Shown piece after piece: positions 26,065-34,318 of a DNA stretch of 63,318 bases (position 1 is its first letter; every line of letters begins with the position of its first letter). A program made the position numbers and the translations under genes. The stretch comes from Methylococcaceae bacterium (GTDB taxonomy: Bacteria > Pseudomonadota > Gammaproteobacteria > Methylococcales > Methylomonadaceae), in the NCBI GenBank assembly GCA_013140705.1, contig JABFSH010000030.1, forward strand, positions 1 through 63,318. The letters are read 5' to 3'. Below the pieces are notes generated by a model. That model worked only from the letters and a program-made list of their open reading frames with translations. It did not search any database and was not told the origin of the DNA.

Positions 26065-28377
26065 TTATTTTGCCTCATTGGCATCAACAACACATAAGGC
26101 CGTCATGTTCACGATCCGGCGCACCGTTGCCGACGGTGTCAGGATATGGACCGGCTTGGCGCAACCCAGTAAAACGGGGCCGATGGCGATACCATTGCCT
26201 GACGCTGTTTTAAGCAGGTTATAGGCGATATTGGCGGCATCAATGTTAGGCAACACCAGCAAATTGGCGCTACCCTTTAATTTGGACTCGGGCATCATCT
26301 TTTTTAACAAATCAAAATCGAGCGCGGTATCACCGTGGATTTCACCCTCAATTTCCAGTTCTGGCGCCAATTGTTGAATCTGTGCCAAGGTCGCACGCAT
26401 TTTCAGTGCTGATTCGCTGTTGCTGGTACCGAAATTGGAATGCGATAACAGGGCTACACGTGGCACCAAACCGAAGCGGCGCATTTGTTCGGCGGCAAGC
26501 AAAGTGATTTCGGTGAGTTGTTCGGCGTTAGGATTTTGATTGATGTGCGTATCAACCAGCACGATTTGGCGATCAGGCAGGACCAGGCCATTCATCGCTG
26601 CATACACATTGGCGCCAGCACGTCTGCCAAGCACCTGATCGACATAATGTAAATGCAATCCAGGTGTTCCAAAAGTGCCACATATCATGCCATCAGCATA
26701 GCCTTTATGAATCAGCATGGCACCGATTAACGTATGGCGCCGACGCATCTCCAGCTTTGCGTATTGTTCCGTGATGCCTTTACGAATGGTCATCTGCAGA
26801 TAAGACGTCCAAAAGTCACGGTAGCGTTCGTCAAGTTCCGGATTGACAATATTGAAATCGACATCGGGCTTGATGCGTAACCCAAGTTTTTCAATACGTT
26901 GCAATAAAACTGCTGGACGTCCAATCAATGTGGGAAAAGCGATTTTTTCGTCGATCAATATCTGCACAGCGCGTAAAACCCGCTCATCCTCTCCCTCGGC
27001 AAAGACAATGCGTTTTTTGTTGGCCGGTGCGTTTTTAGCGACCTTGAATACCGGTTTCATGAAGGTGCCGCTGTGATAGACAAATTGCTGCAAGCGCTCA
27101 ATATAGGCCGTCATGTCATGGATGGGGCGAGTTGCAACACCCGACGCTTGAGCGGCAGCCGCAATGGCAGGTGCGATGGTAGTCATCAAGCGCGGATCGA
27201 AAGGCATCGGGATGAGATAATCCGGGCCAAAAGACAAATTACTGGTACCGTAAATTTGACTGACAATGTCTGATTGTTCAACCTGCGCCAACTCGGCAAT
27301 GGCATGGACGGCTGAAATCTCCATCGCACGGTTGATGGTTGATGCGCCGCAGTCCAGCGCGCCTCTGAAAATGTACGGAAAACAGAGGACATTATTGACC
27401 TGGTTGGGATAATCCGAACGGCCGGTCGCCATTACCGCATCATCACGCACCGCTTTAACCTCTTCGGGTAAAATTTCCGGTGTTGGATTGGCTAACGCAA
27501 ACACCAGGGGTTTTGCCGCCATGGCTTTTATCATGTCCGGTTTTAAGACACCGCCGGCTGACAAACCTAGAAAGATGTCAGCACCCTGTATCACTTCAGC
27601 CAAGCTTCTTGCGCTCGTATCCTGGGCAAAGCGCATTTTGTCCGGATCCATCAATTCAGTTCGCCCTGTATAAACAACGCCGGCTAAATCGGTAACAAAA
27701 ATGTTCCGGATTGGAAAGCCCAGATCAACAATTAAATCCAGACAAGCCAGCGCAGCTGCACCTGCACCGGATACTACCAGTTTGCAGTGTTTGATGTTTT
27801 TGTCGACGACTTTCAAGCCGTTAAGGATGGCGGCTCCGACAATGATGGCGGTACCGTGTTGATCATCGTGGAATACTGGAATATGCATCCGTTCGCGTAA
27901 TTGACGCTCAATATAAAAGCACTCAGGTGCCTTGATATCTTCCAGATTGATTCCGCCGAACGTGGGTTCCAGGGCGGCAATGATGTCACACAGTTTATCC
28001 GGGTCAGACTCGTTTATCTCGATGTCAAAAACATCGATACCGGCGAATTTTTTAAATAATACGCCCTTGCCTTCCATCACCGGTTTGGCCGCTAATGGGC
28101 CAATGTTGCCAAGCCCAAGCACCGCCGTGCCATTCGTGATGACAGCCACCAGATTACCGCGAACCGTGTATTTATAGACATTGGCGGGATCGGCAACAAT
28201 TTCCTCGCAAGCAGCGGCAACGCCGGGCGAATAAGCCAATGAAAGGTCGCGCTGATTGGTAAGTGGCTTGATCGGCGTAACGCTGATTTTGCCTGGAACC
28301 GGAACAGCGTGATATTCAAGCGCCGCTTCCCGTAATTGCCTGCGGAGTTCGTCTTTGGATTCGTTTAAGGTGGTCAT
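26065..28377 (-). CDS. maeB: NADP-dependent malic enzyme with C-terminal phosphotransacetylase domain
   Basis: 770 aa. The malic domain ([15 protein letters not shown], then [24 protein letters not shown]) is followed by the NAD(P)-binding domain with [14 protein letters not shown]. From about residue 435 there is a PTA_PTB domain ([17 protein letters not shown]). It converts malate to pyruvate, CO2 and NADPH. In MaeB proteins the C-terminal domain is regulatory, sensing acetyl-CoA, rather than catalytic. Together with NifJ (50389) it would link the malate, pyruvate and acetyl-CoA pools. Confidence 0.96.
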   Translation of the reverse strand: MTTLNESKDELRRQLREAALEYHAVPVPGKISVTPIKPLTNQRDLSLAYSPGVAAACEEIVADPANVYKYTVRGNLVAVITNGTAVLGLGNIGPLAAKPVMEGKGVLFKKFAGIDVFDIEINESDPDKLCDIIAALEPTFGGINLEDIKAPECFYIERQLRERMHIPVFHDDQHGTAIIVGAAILNGLKVVDKNIKHCKLVVSGAGAAALACLDLIVDLGFPIRNIFVTDLAGVVYTGRTELMDPDKMRFAQDTSARSLAEVIQGADIFLGLSAGGVLKPDMIKAMAAKPLVFALANPTPEILPEEVKAVRDDAVMATGRSDYPNQVNNVLCFPYIFRGALDCGASTINRAMEISAVHAIAELAQVEQSDIVSQIYGTSNLSFGPDYLIPMPFDPRLMTTIAPAIAAAAQASGVATRPIHDMTAYIERLQQFVYHSGTFMKPVFKVAKNAPANKKRIVFAEGEDERVLRAVQILIDEKIAFPTLIGRPAVLLQRIEKLGLRIKPDVDFNIVNPELDERYRDFWTSYLQMTIRKGITEQYAKLEMRRRHTLIGAMLIHKGYADGMICGTFGTPGLHLHYVDQVLGRRAGANVYAAMNGLVLPDRQIVLVDTHINQNPNAEQLTEITLLAAEQMRRFGLVPRVALLSHSNFGTSNSESALKMRATLAQIQQLAPELEIEGEIHGDTALDFDLLKKMMPESKLKGSANLLVLPNIDAANIAYNLLKTASGNGIAIGPVLLGCAKPVHILTPSATVRRIVNMTALCVVDANEAK

Positions 28378-28417
28378 GGTGAAGTCATCCCTTTCTTGTT
28401 TCGGAGCAGCATCAAGT

Positions 28418-28445
28418 ATGGTGGGCCTGTTAATGTGCCCACCAT
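28418..28445. terminator. Hairpin between cytochrome c4 and maeB
   Basis: ATGGTGGGC (28418-28426) pairs perfectly with GCCCACCAT (28437-28445) around a 10-base loop, in the 132-bp gap between the oxidase operon end and maeB. No T-run follows on the minus strand. It could be a terminator of the oxidase operon, a processing site, or an operator close to the maeB promoter. Confidence 0.4.
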
Positions 28446-28509
28446 TGTAGAGCTTTCATTTGATTATGAACACTGCATTTCGTGTCAATACAGATCCAAC
28501 ACCATAAAT

Positions 28510-29181
28510 TTAGTTGAGTTGCTGATAGTATTGCGCCAGTTCCTTGATTTCGTCATCGCTGAGTTGCTGGGCAATCAAACGCATGCGGCTGTATATATCA
28601 TTGTGCCGGCTGCCGTTTTTATAGTCCTGCAAGGTTCTGGAAAAATAATCGCCCTGTTGTCCCGCCAGAGCTGGAATATCCATTTTCTCGCCCTGCCCTT
28701 TACCGCCATGACAAACAAAGCACGGTGGTAAAATGCGTTTGCCATCGCCTTCTTCCACCAATTTATCGGCTCTGGCAAAATGCTGGCCGTTCGACTTTAT
28801 CTCCTGTTGTTTCAACGTACTGAACCAGACGGCAAGATCAGCAGCATCCTGTTCACTCAAGCCTTTTGCAATTGACGTCATTGAATCATGACTGCGACTA
28901 CCATTGGAATAATCACGCAACTGTTTGTAAGTATAGGTGGCGACTTGTCCAGCCAGTGCTGGAATGGCCGGAAGCGTTTCACCGTCTCTGGTTTCCTCTT
29001 TCATACCCTGGCCTTGGTCGCCATGACAGCTCTTGCAAGATTCTGCCAGTTCCTTGCCTTTAGCCGAATTGCCATTTTTGACCTGGTTAAGCGCCTGTGC
29101 TGTCCAGGCGATTTGCGAAGCGGGTTCAGCATTAACCAAGACAGGCGCTATTAATGCCCCCACGAGTAGTATTCTTATCAT
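28510..29181 (-). CDS. Cytochrome c4-type diheme cytochrome
   Basis: 223 aa from ATG at 29181, 2 bp after the oxidase subunit I stop. It has a signal peptide MIRILLVGALIAPVLVNA. Two homologous cytochrome domains carry CKSCH and CFVCH heme sites, each followed by a Pro-Ala-Leu-Ala-Gly-Gln segment and a GSR(S/H)xD motif as in cytochromes c4. It is a periplasmic electron donor, probably to the ba3 oxidase encoded directly upstream. Confidence 0.92.
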   Translation of the reverse strand: MIRILLVGALIAPVLVNAEPASQIAWTAQALNQVKNGNSAKGKELAESCKSCHGDQGQGMKEETRDGETLPAIPALAGQVATYTYKQLRDYSNGSRSHDSMTSIAKGLSEQDAADLAVWFSTLKQQEIKSNGQHFARADKLVEEGDGKRILPPCFVCHGGKGQGEKMDIPALAGQQGDYFSRTLQDYKNGSRHNDIYSRMRLIAQQLSDDEIKELAQYYQQLN

Positions 29182-29183
29182 GA

Positions 29184-30809
29184 TTAATATCCCCATGGCG
29201 ATGAACCGGATGTGTCCATAAAAAAGAACTGCAAAATCGGATAACCAAAACTGATCGCCATCAGAACGGCAATCACCTTGTTCCAAAGTTTAAAGTCGTT
29301 CAGCCATAGCGGTAGTGATTCTACGGCGTGCAGGGGTTCGGCAAATTCAATCGTTACCGAAACAGTTTCTGCCGACGCGCTTAATTGCGTTTTAGCGAGG
29401 ATATAAATAAACAAGACAGCCGATCCTAACAGAATCAAGCCACCGAATATCATCATGAATTCGTAGGGCTTCCAGGCCAATGTCAGTAAATTATTGTAAA
29501 CGACCGTTGAAATCCGGCGTGGCTGACCTAACAAACCCAAAACATGCCAGGGCGTCGTCAGTATGGTCATGCCTAAAAACCATGTCCATAACTGGACGAT
29601 CGCCAGAGGCTGAGAAAATAACGGTTTTCTTACCAGAATGGGCCAGACATAGTAAGCAATTGCCAGATACATGATGACCGTCGTACCGGCAAAAATCAGA
29701 TGGAAATGACCGGGCACCCACGCAGTATTATGCACCATGGCGTTCATTGCATAGCTGGCGTTTACGATCCCGCCAAATCCACCAAAGATCAACATTAACA
29801 AGGATAAAATAACGGCCAGCACCATTGTGTTGGTCCACGGCAGGCAGACCACCCAGCCCAGCATACCCTTGCCACCTCTCAAACGGCCGGCAATTTCCAG
29901 TGACGCAATGACGGTAAAGCCTGTGACTAATGTTGGTAAAGCCACCACAAAAGTGCCTATTGCATGCAAAAATTTCCATCCTTTCGCCTGCTCCGGGTCC
30001 ATATAAAGATGATGAAAGCCTATCGGAAGAGCAAAAACCGCCAATACGATAAAAGCCAAGCGGGCCATTTCATCACTGAACAGATAACCACCCGCCTGTT
30101 TGGGTACAAAGACATAGAATGCAATGTAGGCAGGAATCAGCCAGAAATAGACGATGGGATGCAAGGTCCAGGCAAACAAGGTTCTGGCCAGGCCAGGATC
30201 GATGGTATCGATCCAGCCTAAAGACAATGGGATCAACTGAAACAGCACTTCAACGGCAACACCGGCACTCGTCCACAGCCACAGCAAGGCATTCATGGCT
30301 GTGGCAAACATGGCCAGAGGCATCGTTTCTCCGGGATTGGCCTGTTTCCATTGCTTAAACATCACCAGCATGATGACGCACCAGAACCAGGAACCGACCA
30401 CCAGCAAGGTCGCGCCGATATAAAAGGCAGCATGAGCTACAATCGGCGGATAGAATGTGTAGAGCACCGATGCTTTTCCGCTTAACAAAGGAATCGCAGC
30501 CAACACGACGCCAATTAATGCCATCCAAAAACCAAGCCATGCCAACGGTTTATTCCATAGGGGCTGCTTTAAACTGCTGGCGGCGATGGCGTAGCCAAAG
30601 CCCATGATGAAGAATGTTGTCAAAACAAACGCCATCAATACGCCATGCGTGCTGACCGACGCGAAATAAACACTGGGTGAATCCCAGGCAGCAATAAATC
30701 CGCTTCGTTCCAGAACCTGATATTCACCCATAAAGCAGGCCACAACAAAGGCGATAAACGCCACCCAGAAGTGGCTTAGTATCAGTTTTCGTTCGCTTGC
30801 ATCATTCAT
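29184..30809 (-). CDS. ba3-type (B-family) cytochrome c oxidase subunit I
   Basis: 541 aa with about 12-14 transmembrane helices. The Cu(B)/heme ligand motifs are WTLHPIVYFWLIPAYIAFY, GFHHLYMDP and HNTAWVPGHFHLIFAGT. The HP-x-VYFW form without the A-family K and D channels places it in the B family of heme-copper oxidases, which have high oxygen affinity and lower proton pumping. The start overlaps the subunit II stop by 8 bases. Confidence 0.93.
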   Translation of the reverse strand: MNDASERKLILSHFWVAFIAFVVACFMGEYQVLERSGFIAAWDSPSVYFASVSTHGVLMAFVLTTFFIMGFGYAIAASSLKQPLWNKPLAWLGFWMALIGVVLAAIPLLSGKASVLYTFYPPIVAHAAFYIGATLLVVGSWFWCVIMLVMFKQWKQANPGETMPLAMFATAMNALLWLWTSAGVAVEVLFQLIPLSLGWIDTIDPGLARTLFAWTLHPIVYFWLIPAYIAFYVFVPKQAGGYLFSDEMARLAFIVLAVFALPIGFHHLYMDPEQAKGWKFLHAIGTFVVALPTLVTGFTVIASLEIAGRLRGGKGMLGWVVCLPWTNTMVLAVILSLLMLIFGGFGGIVNASYAMNAMVHNTAWVPGHFHLIFAGTTVIMYLAIAYYVWPILVRKPLFSQPLAIVQLWTWFLGMTILTTPWHVLGLLGQPRRISTVVYNNLLTLAWKPYEFMMIFGGLILLGSAVLFIYILAKTQLSASAETVSVTIEFAEPLHAVESLPLWLNDFKLWNKVIAVLMAISFGYPILQFFFMDTSGSSPWGY

Positions 30810-31392
30810 GGCTTGGTCCTCCTTTAGAAACTAACTTGGCCGGCGTAGTCCAGTTTTCTTTGGCGATCACTGAAATATTGCTCCACATATGGTTATGGCC
30901 CAAGCCACAATATTCGTTACACAGCATCGGATATTCGCCAGGTTTCGGAAACGTGGTGGTAATTTCGGCTACATAGCCTGGTACAATCATCGTACTCATA
31001 TTGGTCATGGGAATATGAACGCCATGCAGCACATCCATGCTCACCCAGCGGAAGGTTAATCTGGTTTCAGCAGGAACTGAAATATGCTTGGGGAAAAAGG
31101 AATAACGACCGGCCACCATGCGAACCGTAATATTGCCTTGGTCATCCACCTGTACGCCCAAATTTTCTTCTGCAAATTCCTTGCTTAAGTGCAGGCTTGC
31201 AGAATCAACAGTTTCCACCTTACCGGGAGGGTTGATGCCATGGAAAAAGGCGTCAATCGTCATGATGCCGACAAAAAAACCAATCACCAACAGCGAAATC
31301 GTTATCCATTTTCGTTCCAGGTGATCGAGGTGCATAGCAGAAATCTGTGAACTCAGGTTCTGAAGTTGTTGCTTTAAGGATTCTTTTTGCAT
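30802..31392 (-). CDS. ba3-type cytochrome c oxidase subunit II (CuA)
   Basis: 196 aa. One N-terminal transmembrane helix (residues ~28-50) anchors a periplasmic cupredoxin domain. The CuA site is complete: the upstream His in DVLHGVHIP, and CNEYCGLGHNHMW supplying two Cys, His and Met. It accepts electrons from cytochrome c, likely the c4 encoded in the same operon. It follows the small IIa-like gene after 9 bp, with an AGGA ribosome binding site. Confidence 0.93.
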   Translation of the reverse strand: MQKESLKQQLQNLSSQISAMHLDHLERKWITISLLVIGFFVGIMTIDAFFHGINPPGKVETVDSASLHLSKEFAEENLGVQVDDQGNITVRMVAGRYSFFPKHISVPAETRLTFRWVSMDVLHGVHIPMTNMSTMIVPGYVAEITTTFPKPGEYPMLCNEYCGLGHNHMWSNISVIAKENWTTPAKLVSKGGPSHE

Positions 31393-31401
31393 GCTGAATT
31401 C

Positions 31402-31545
31402 CTAACCTCTGGGCAAAAATACGCCAAAATAAAGAAATAGCCAGGCAACAACCATTCCGCCGATGACAACTGACATCAATGCAAAAGTTCCGATCGGTGG
31501 GCTTTCAAGAATATGTTTGCGTTCTTCTTCACTAAGTTGATCCAT
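31402..31545 (-). CDS. Short single-helix protein, probable ba3 oxidase subunit IIa
   Basis: 47 aa: a charged N-terminus MDQLSEEERKHILESPP, then one hydrophobic helix (residues ~18-43) ending in FLPRG. GGAG precedes the ATG by 9 bases. It is first in the oxidase operon, before subunit II. B-family oxidases commonly carry a one-helix subunit IIa that substitutes for the missing helix of subunit II. Position, size and topology fit, though sequence identity to known IIa proteins was not tested. Confidence 0.75.
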   Translation of the reverse strand: MDQLSEEERKHILESPPIGTFALMSVVIGGMVVAWLFLYFGVFLPRG

Positions 31546-31737
31546 TGTTATTTCTCCAGTTACTGGTGTTAACTATTGAACGGGCCTGAAGTTGTATTGT
31601 TGCTGGTTAACAGTTCAATAAAAACCTTTTGTGCCCGTCGCCACGCTATTCGCAACCTGCGCCAAGTGATATCTGGGCAGGGATTAAACGATGATAAATC
31701 AGATGCAACTGCCGAGCAGTCGATCTTAATGCCGACA

Positions 31738-31779
31738 AATAGTAGCTATCGCTGTTAATATCGGTTTGATCCAGATCAA
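31738..31779 (-). promoter_or_regulatory. FNR/ANR box and -10 for the ba3 oxidase operon
   Basis: TTGATCCAGATCAA at 31766-31779 is a perfect FNR/ANR palindrome within the longer palindrome GTTTGATCCAGATCAAAC. On the minus strand a TACTAT hexamer follows at 31743-31738. A start near 31731 puts the box centre at about -41.5, the class II activation position. The predicted leader to the first gene (31545) is about 186 nt. The rest of the 331-bp gap between 31546 and 31876 shows no gene. Confidence 0.65.
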
Positions 31780-31876
31780 ACGAAGAAGAATTAGATAGCT
31801 GCAAGCACGTTTTAATAATTCGTCTTTGGTATCCAATTACCATAAATTGTGAAGAAACAGCGTAGCAAACAACGGA

Positions 31877-32302
31877 TCAGGACTTTTGGGCTATAACGCA
31901 TAAGCCAGCAACAATTAATGCCGCCCCCAGCACGATTCGGGGCGTAATGCTTTCCTTCAATAACAGCCATGCCAGTAAAATGGCGATAACAACGCTGCCT
32001 TTATCGATTAGTGCTACCGTCGCCACATCACCCAGTTTTAATGCTTTGTAGTAAAAAATCCAGGACAAGGTGGTTGTCAGTCCGGATAACCCGAGCCATA
32101 AGATATTCATGCGATCTAATGAAGGCAACTCGGCATCGGATACTGAAAAAATGGCGAAGCCCAAAACGAAGAGGCTGACGAACAAGGTGCGGATAGTAAG
32201 TCCCAGTTCCCCGGTGATACCGGCAAGCCCCATTTTGGCAATCACCGAGGTAAAACCGGCAAAAAGCATTGAGACAAAAGCATAGAGAATCCATTTTTCC
32301 AT
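31877..32302 (-). CDS. EamA/DMT-type small membrane transporter
   Basis: 141 aa, about five transmembrane helices, one EamA repeat. It starts MEKWILYAFVSMLFAGFTSVIAK and has the FYYKALKLGDVATVALIDKGSVV segment and the conserved LKESITPRIVLGAALIVAGL end. Single-repeat members work as dimers; the substrate is unknown. AAGGAG lies just before the ATG. It lies 36 bp downstream of the methyltransferase gene, so the two are probably one operon. Confidence 0.85.
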   Translation of the reverse strand: MEKWILYAFVSMLFAGFTSVIAKMGLAGITGELGLTIRTLFVSLFVLGFAIFSVSDAELPSLDRMNILWLGLSGLTTTLSWIFYYKALKLGDVATVALIDKGSVVIAILLAWLLLKESITPRIVLGAALIVAGLCVIAQKS

Positions 32303-32338
32303 GACTACTCCTTTGAAAATTTAGTAAGAGCTAAGCCA

Positions 32339-33028
32339 TCAATCTGATTTTCTTCGGGCAACTACAACGCCGTCTCGGGTCGGGTTGATAAAAGCATCAA
32401 ACTCGGGATCACTAAAAACCAGGTGATTGTGTTCAAGTATGGCTTCCGTCCAGCCGGGTACGATATCCTCAAATTGATCCAATGCAACGCGGCCATGCCA
32501 GAGTACATTATCGGCAATATAAAGCCCGCCGGGGCGAATCCGATCTTTCGCCATTTTCCAGACTTCCGGATAATCACCTTTGTCGACATCGTTGTAGCAA
32601 ATATCGAACAGCCCGTCAGTGTGAGCAAAAATGTCTTGCGCCATGCCAGTATTGAATTCAACCCTGTCCCATAACCCAGCCGAACTTAGATAATTTTTGG
32701 CTTGTTCCCTATAATCCGGGTTCCCGTCGCTGCAATACACTTTTCCATGTAATCCTACAGCCTTTGCAAACCAATAGGCCGAATAGCCATAACCACTGCC
32801 AAATTCGAATACGCGACGGGCGCTAACTGTTTTTGCCAGTGTTTCGATAAAGGCGCCTACTAGGCGGCCGATGATGGGGAAATTGCACTGTTGTGCCAGC
32901 GCTTCCATTTCAGTTAATACCGGATGATCGGTCTGACTCAACAAGCCGCGCATGTAACTTTCAATGGCGGGATTAACGGGAATTAACAGAGCAGGATTTT
33001 CTCGGGTTGGTGCTTGTATAGGATTCAT
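32339..33028 (-). CDS. Class I SAM O-methyltransferase (AdoMet_MTase, family 3 type)
   Basis: 229 aa. The SAM-binding motif VFEFGSGYGYSAYWFAKAVG is near residues 93-112, followed by VYCSDGNPDY and the metal-ligand-type DICYNDVDKGDYPEVW, then GGLYIADNVLWHGRV. This is the pattern of caffeoyl-CoA/catechol O-methyltransferase-like enzymes needing a divalent metal. The small-molecule acceptor is unknown. Confidence 0.88.
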   Translation of the reverse strand: MNPIQAPTRENPALLIPVNPAIESYMRGLLSQTDHPVLTEMEALAQQCNFPIIGRLVGAFIETLAKTVSARRVFEFGSGYGYSAYWFAKAVGLHGKVYCSDGNPDYREQAKNYLSSAGLWDRVEFNTGMAQDIFAHTDGLFDICYNDVDKGDYPEVWKMAKDRIRPGGLYIADNVLWHGRVALDQFEDIVPGWTEAILEHNHLVFSDPEFDAFINPTRDGVVVARRKSD

Positions 33029-33162
33029 GCTTATTCCTTGATTTAATGAAACCGATCTTGCATAAAGAATTTATCGGGGATGGTATAACTTTAGAATCTG
33101 ATATCAATTTCAAAAACCGTCTTGCACTATCTTCGCGTTATTCGCCAAAGGATATAAGAGAA

Positions 33163-33339
33163 TCAGTTGTTCTTATCCAAATAAATGGTATCAACGAGCT
33201 TTTTAAACCAGATTGGCCTAAATATAACGACAAGCAAGCCGATTGTACTGGTAATAGGAATGGGTCCTACACTAAAAATCATAAACACAATAAAGACACT
33301 TGCACATTTGATTCTGGCCCAAAAAGAAACTTTATTCAT
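33163..33339 (-). CDS. Short conserved-looking membrane protein
   Basis: 58 aa from ATG at 33339 (a second ATG lies one codon upstream). It has a Trp/Arg/Lys-rich start MNKVSFWARIKC and a hydrophobic stretch VFIVFMIFSVGPIPITSTIG. A further stretch LLVVIFRPIWFKKLVDTIYL follows, giving two predicted helices. The GPIPIT and RP-W-F-K-LVD pattern looks selected rather than random. The plus-strand reading of the same DNA looks like a shadow. The function is unknown. The remaining 33343-33608 holds no gene; it is the upstream region of the response regulator. Confidence 0.55.
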   Translation of the reverse strand: MNKVSFWARIKCASVFIVFMIFSVGPIPITSTIGLLVVIFRPIWFKKLVDTIYLDKNN

Positions 33340-33608
33340 CATGATTCGACCACTCGTTTTTAATGTAGTCTGTCAAAAGTATCATTTTATTGGCAAGCTT
33401 TACAAGGATACGCTTGCTTGATGACAGATATTCAACTCGGCCAGCCAATTTCCAGTTCTAGCAATTTAACAACATCAGAATGCAGGCGTTTAATTGCACC
33501 GAGCGCACGCAGAATCAAATATGTTATTGTTGCACCCTTAAAGTTGTTTATTCTTGATCATTGGGGTAAATTTTCCCATTAAAATTGATTTGACGAGATA
33601 ATTAATCA

Positions 33609-34277
33609 ATGCACATTTTGCTTATTGACGACCATACCCTGTTTCGGGAAGCACTCCTCCATGTTCTAAACCAACTGGACTCGCAGGTTATTGTGATTGA
33701 AGCCGCTAATATTGAGGAAGCGGCACACCTCATTTCACATACCCGTAATCTTGACTTGATTTTGCTTGATATCGAGTTGCCCCGCGTGGACGGATTGTCT
33801 GCCTTGCCCGATTTGCGCGAACGGGCTCCCACTGTTCCCATTGTAGTATTGTCGGGGTCTGAAGCTTCTGAGCATCTTAAACGGGCTTTGGATAATGGAG
33901 CCGTCGGTTATATCCCCAAAACCTGCAGCAGTCATGAAATGATAGCCGCCTTGCATATTGTGTTACAAGGCGATGTTTATATTCCCCCCAAGTTATTGGG
34001 AAAATTAGATGTCTCTTCGCTATCTCTGGAATCCGGCCCGGATAATCATATGACATCAGCGCCGTTAACCGCTCGCCAGCTTGAAGTTCTTGAATTGATG
34101 GTACGGGGCTTGCCGAATAAATCAATCGCGAATACTTTGAATGTGGCCGAAGGGACGGTAAAGCTGCATGTCGCCGCTATTATGCGGGCATTAGGCGCGC
34201 GTAATCGAACGCAAGCCGTCACCGAGGCTTCACGACGGGGTATGGTTTACTACGACAACCACAAAACAAGCATCTAA
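33609..34277 (+). CDS. LuxR/NarL-family response regulator
   Basis: 222 aa. The receiver domain has DD at residues 7-8, phospho-acceptor Asp54 in LILLDIELP, and Lys in GYIPKTCS. The C-terminal LuxR HTH runs LTARQLEVLELMVRGLPNKSIANTLNVAEGTVKLHVAAIMRALG. It is convergent with the hybrid kinase gene at 34319, its likely partner. NahK/ErcS-type kinases and AgmR/ErbR-type regulators form comparable pairs in alcohol-oxidation control; that analogy is inference. Confidence 0.92.
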   Translation: MHILLIDDHTLFREALLHVLNQLDSQVIVIEAANIEEAAHLISHTRNLDLILLDIELPRVDGLSALPDLRERAPTVPIVVLSGSEASEHLKRALDNGAVGYIPKTCSSHEMIAALHIVLQGDVYIPPKLLGKLDVSSLSLESGPDNHMTSAPLTARQLEVLELMVRGLPNKSIANTLNVAEGTVKLHVAAIMRALGARNRTQAVTEASRRGMVYYDNHKTSI

Positions 34278-34318
34278 GGACGAGCTTATAAATTTGGGTA
34301 AGAATAATGCAAAGATAA

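Noticed and set aside
33046-33421. Plus-strand open frames between the methyltransferase and response regulator
   Set aside because: They are low-complexity and without motifs, while the opposite strand encodes a plausible 58-aa membrane protein over the same bases.
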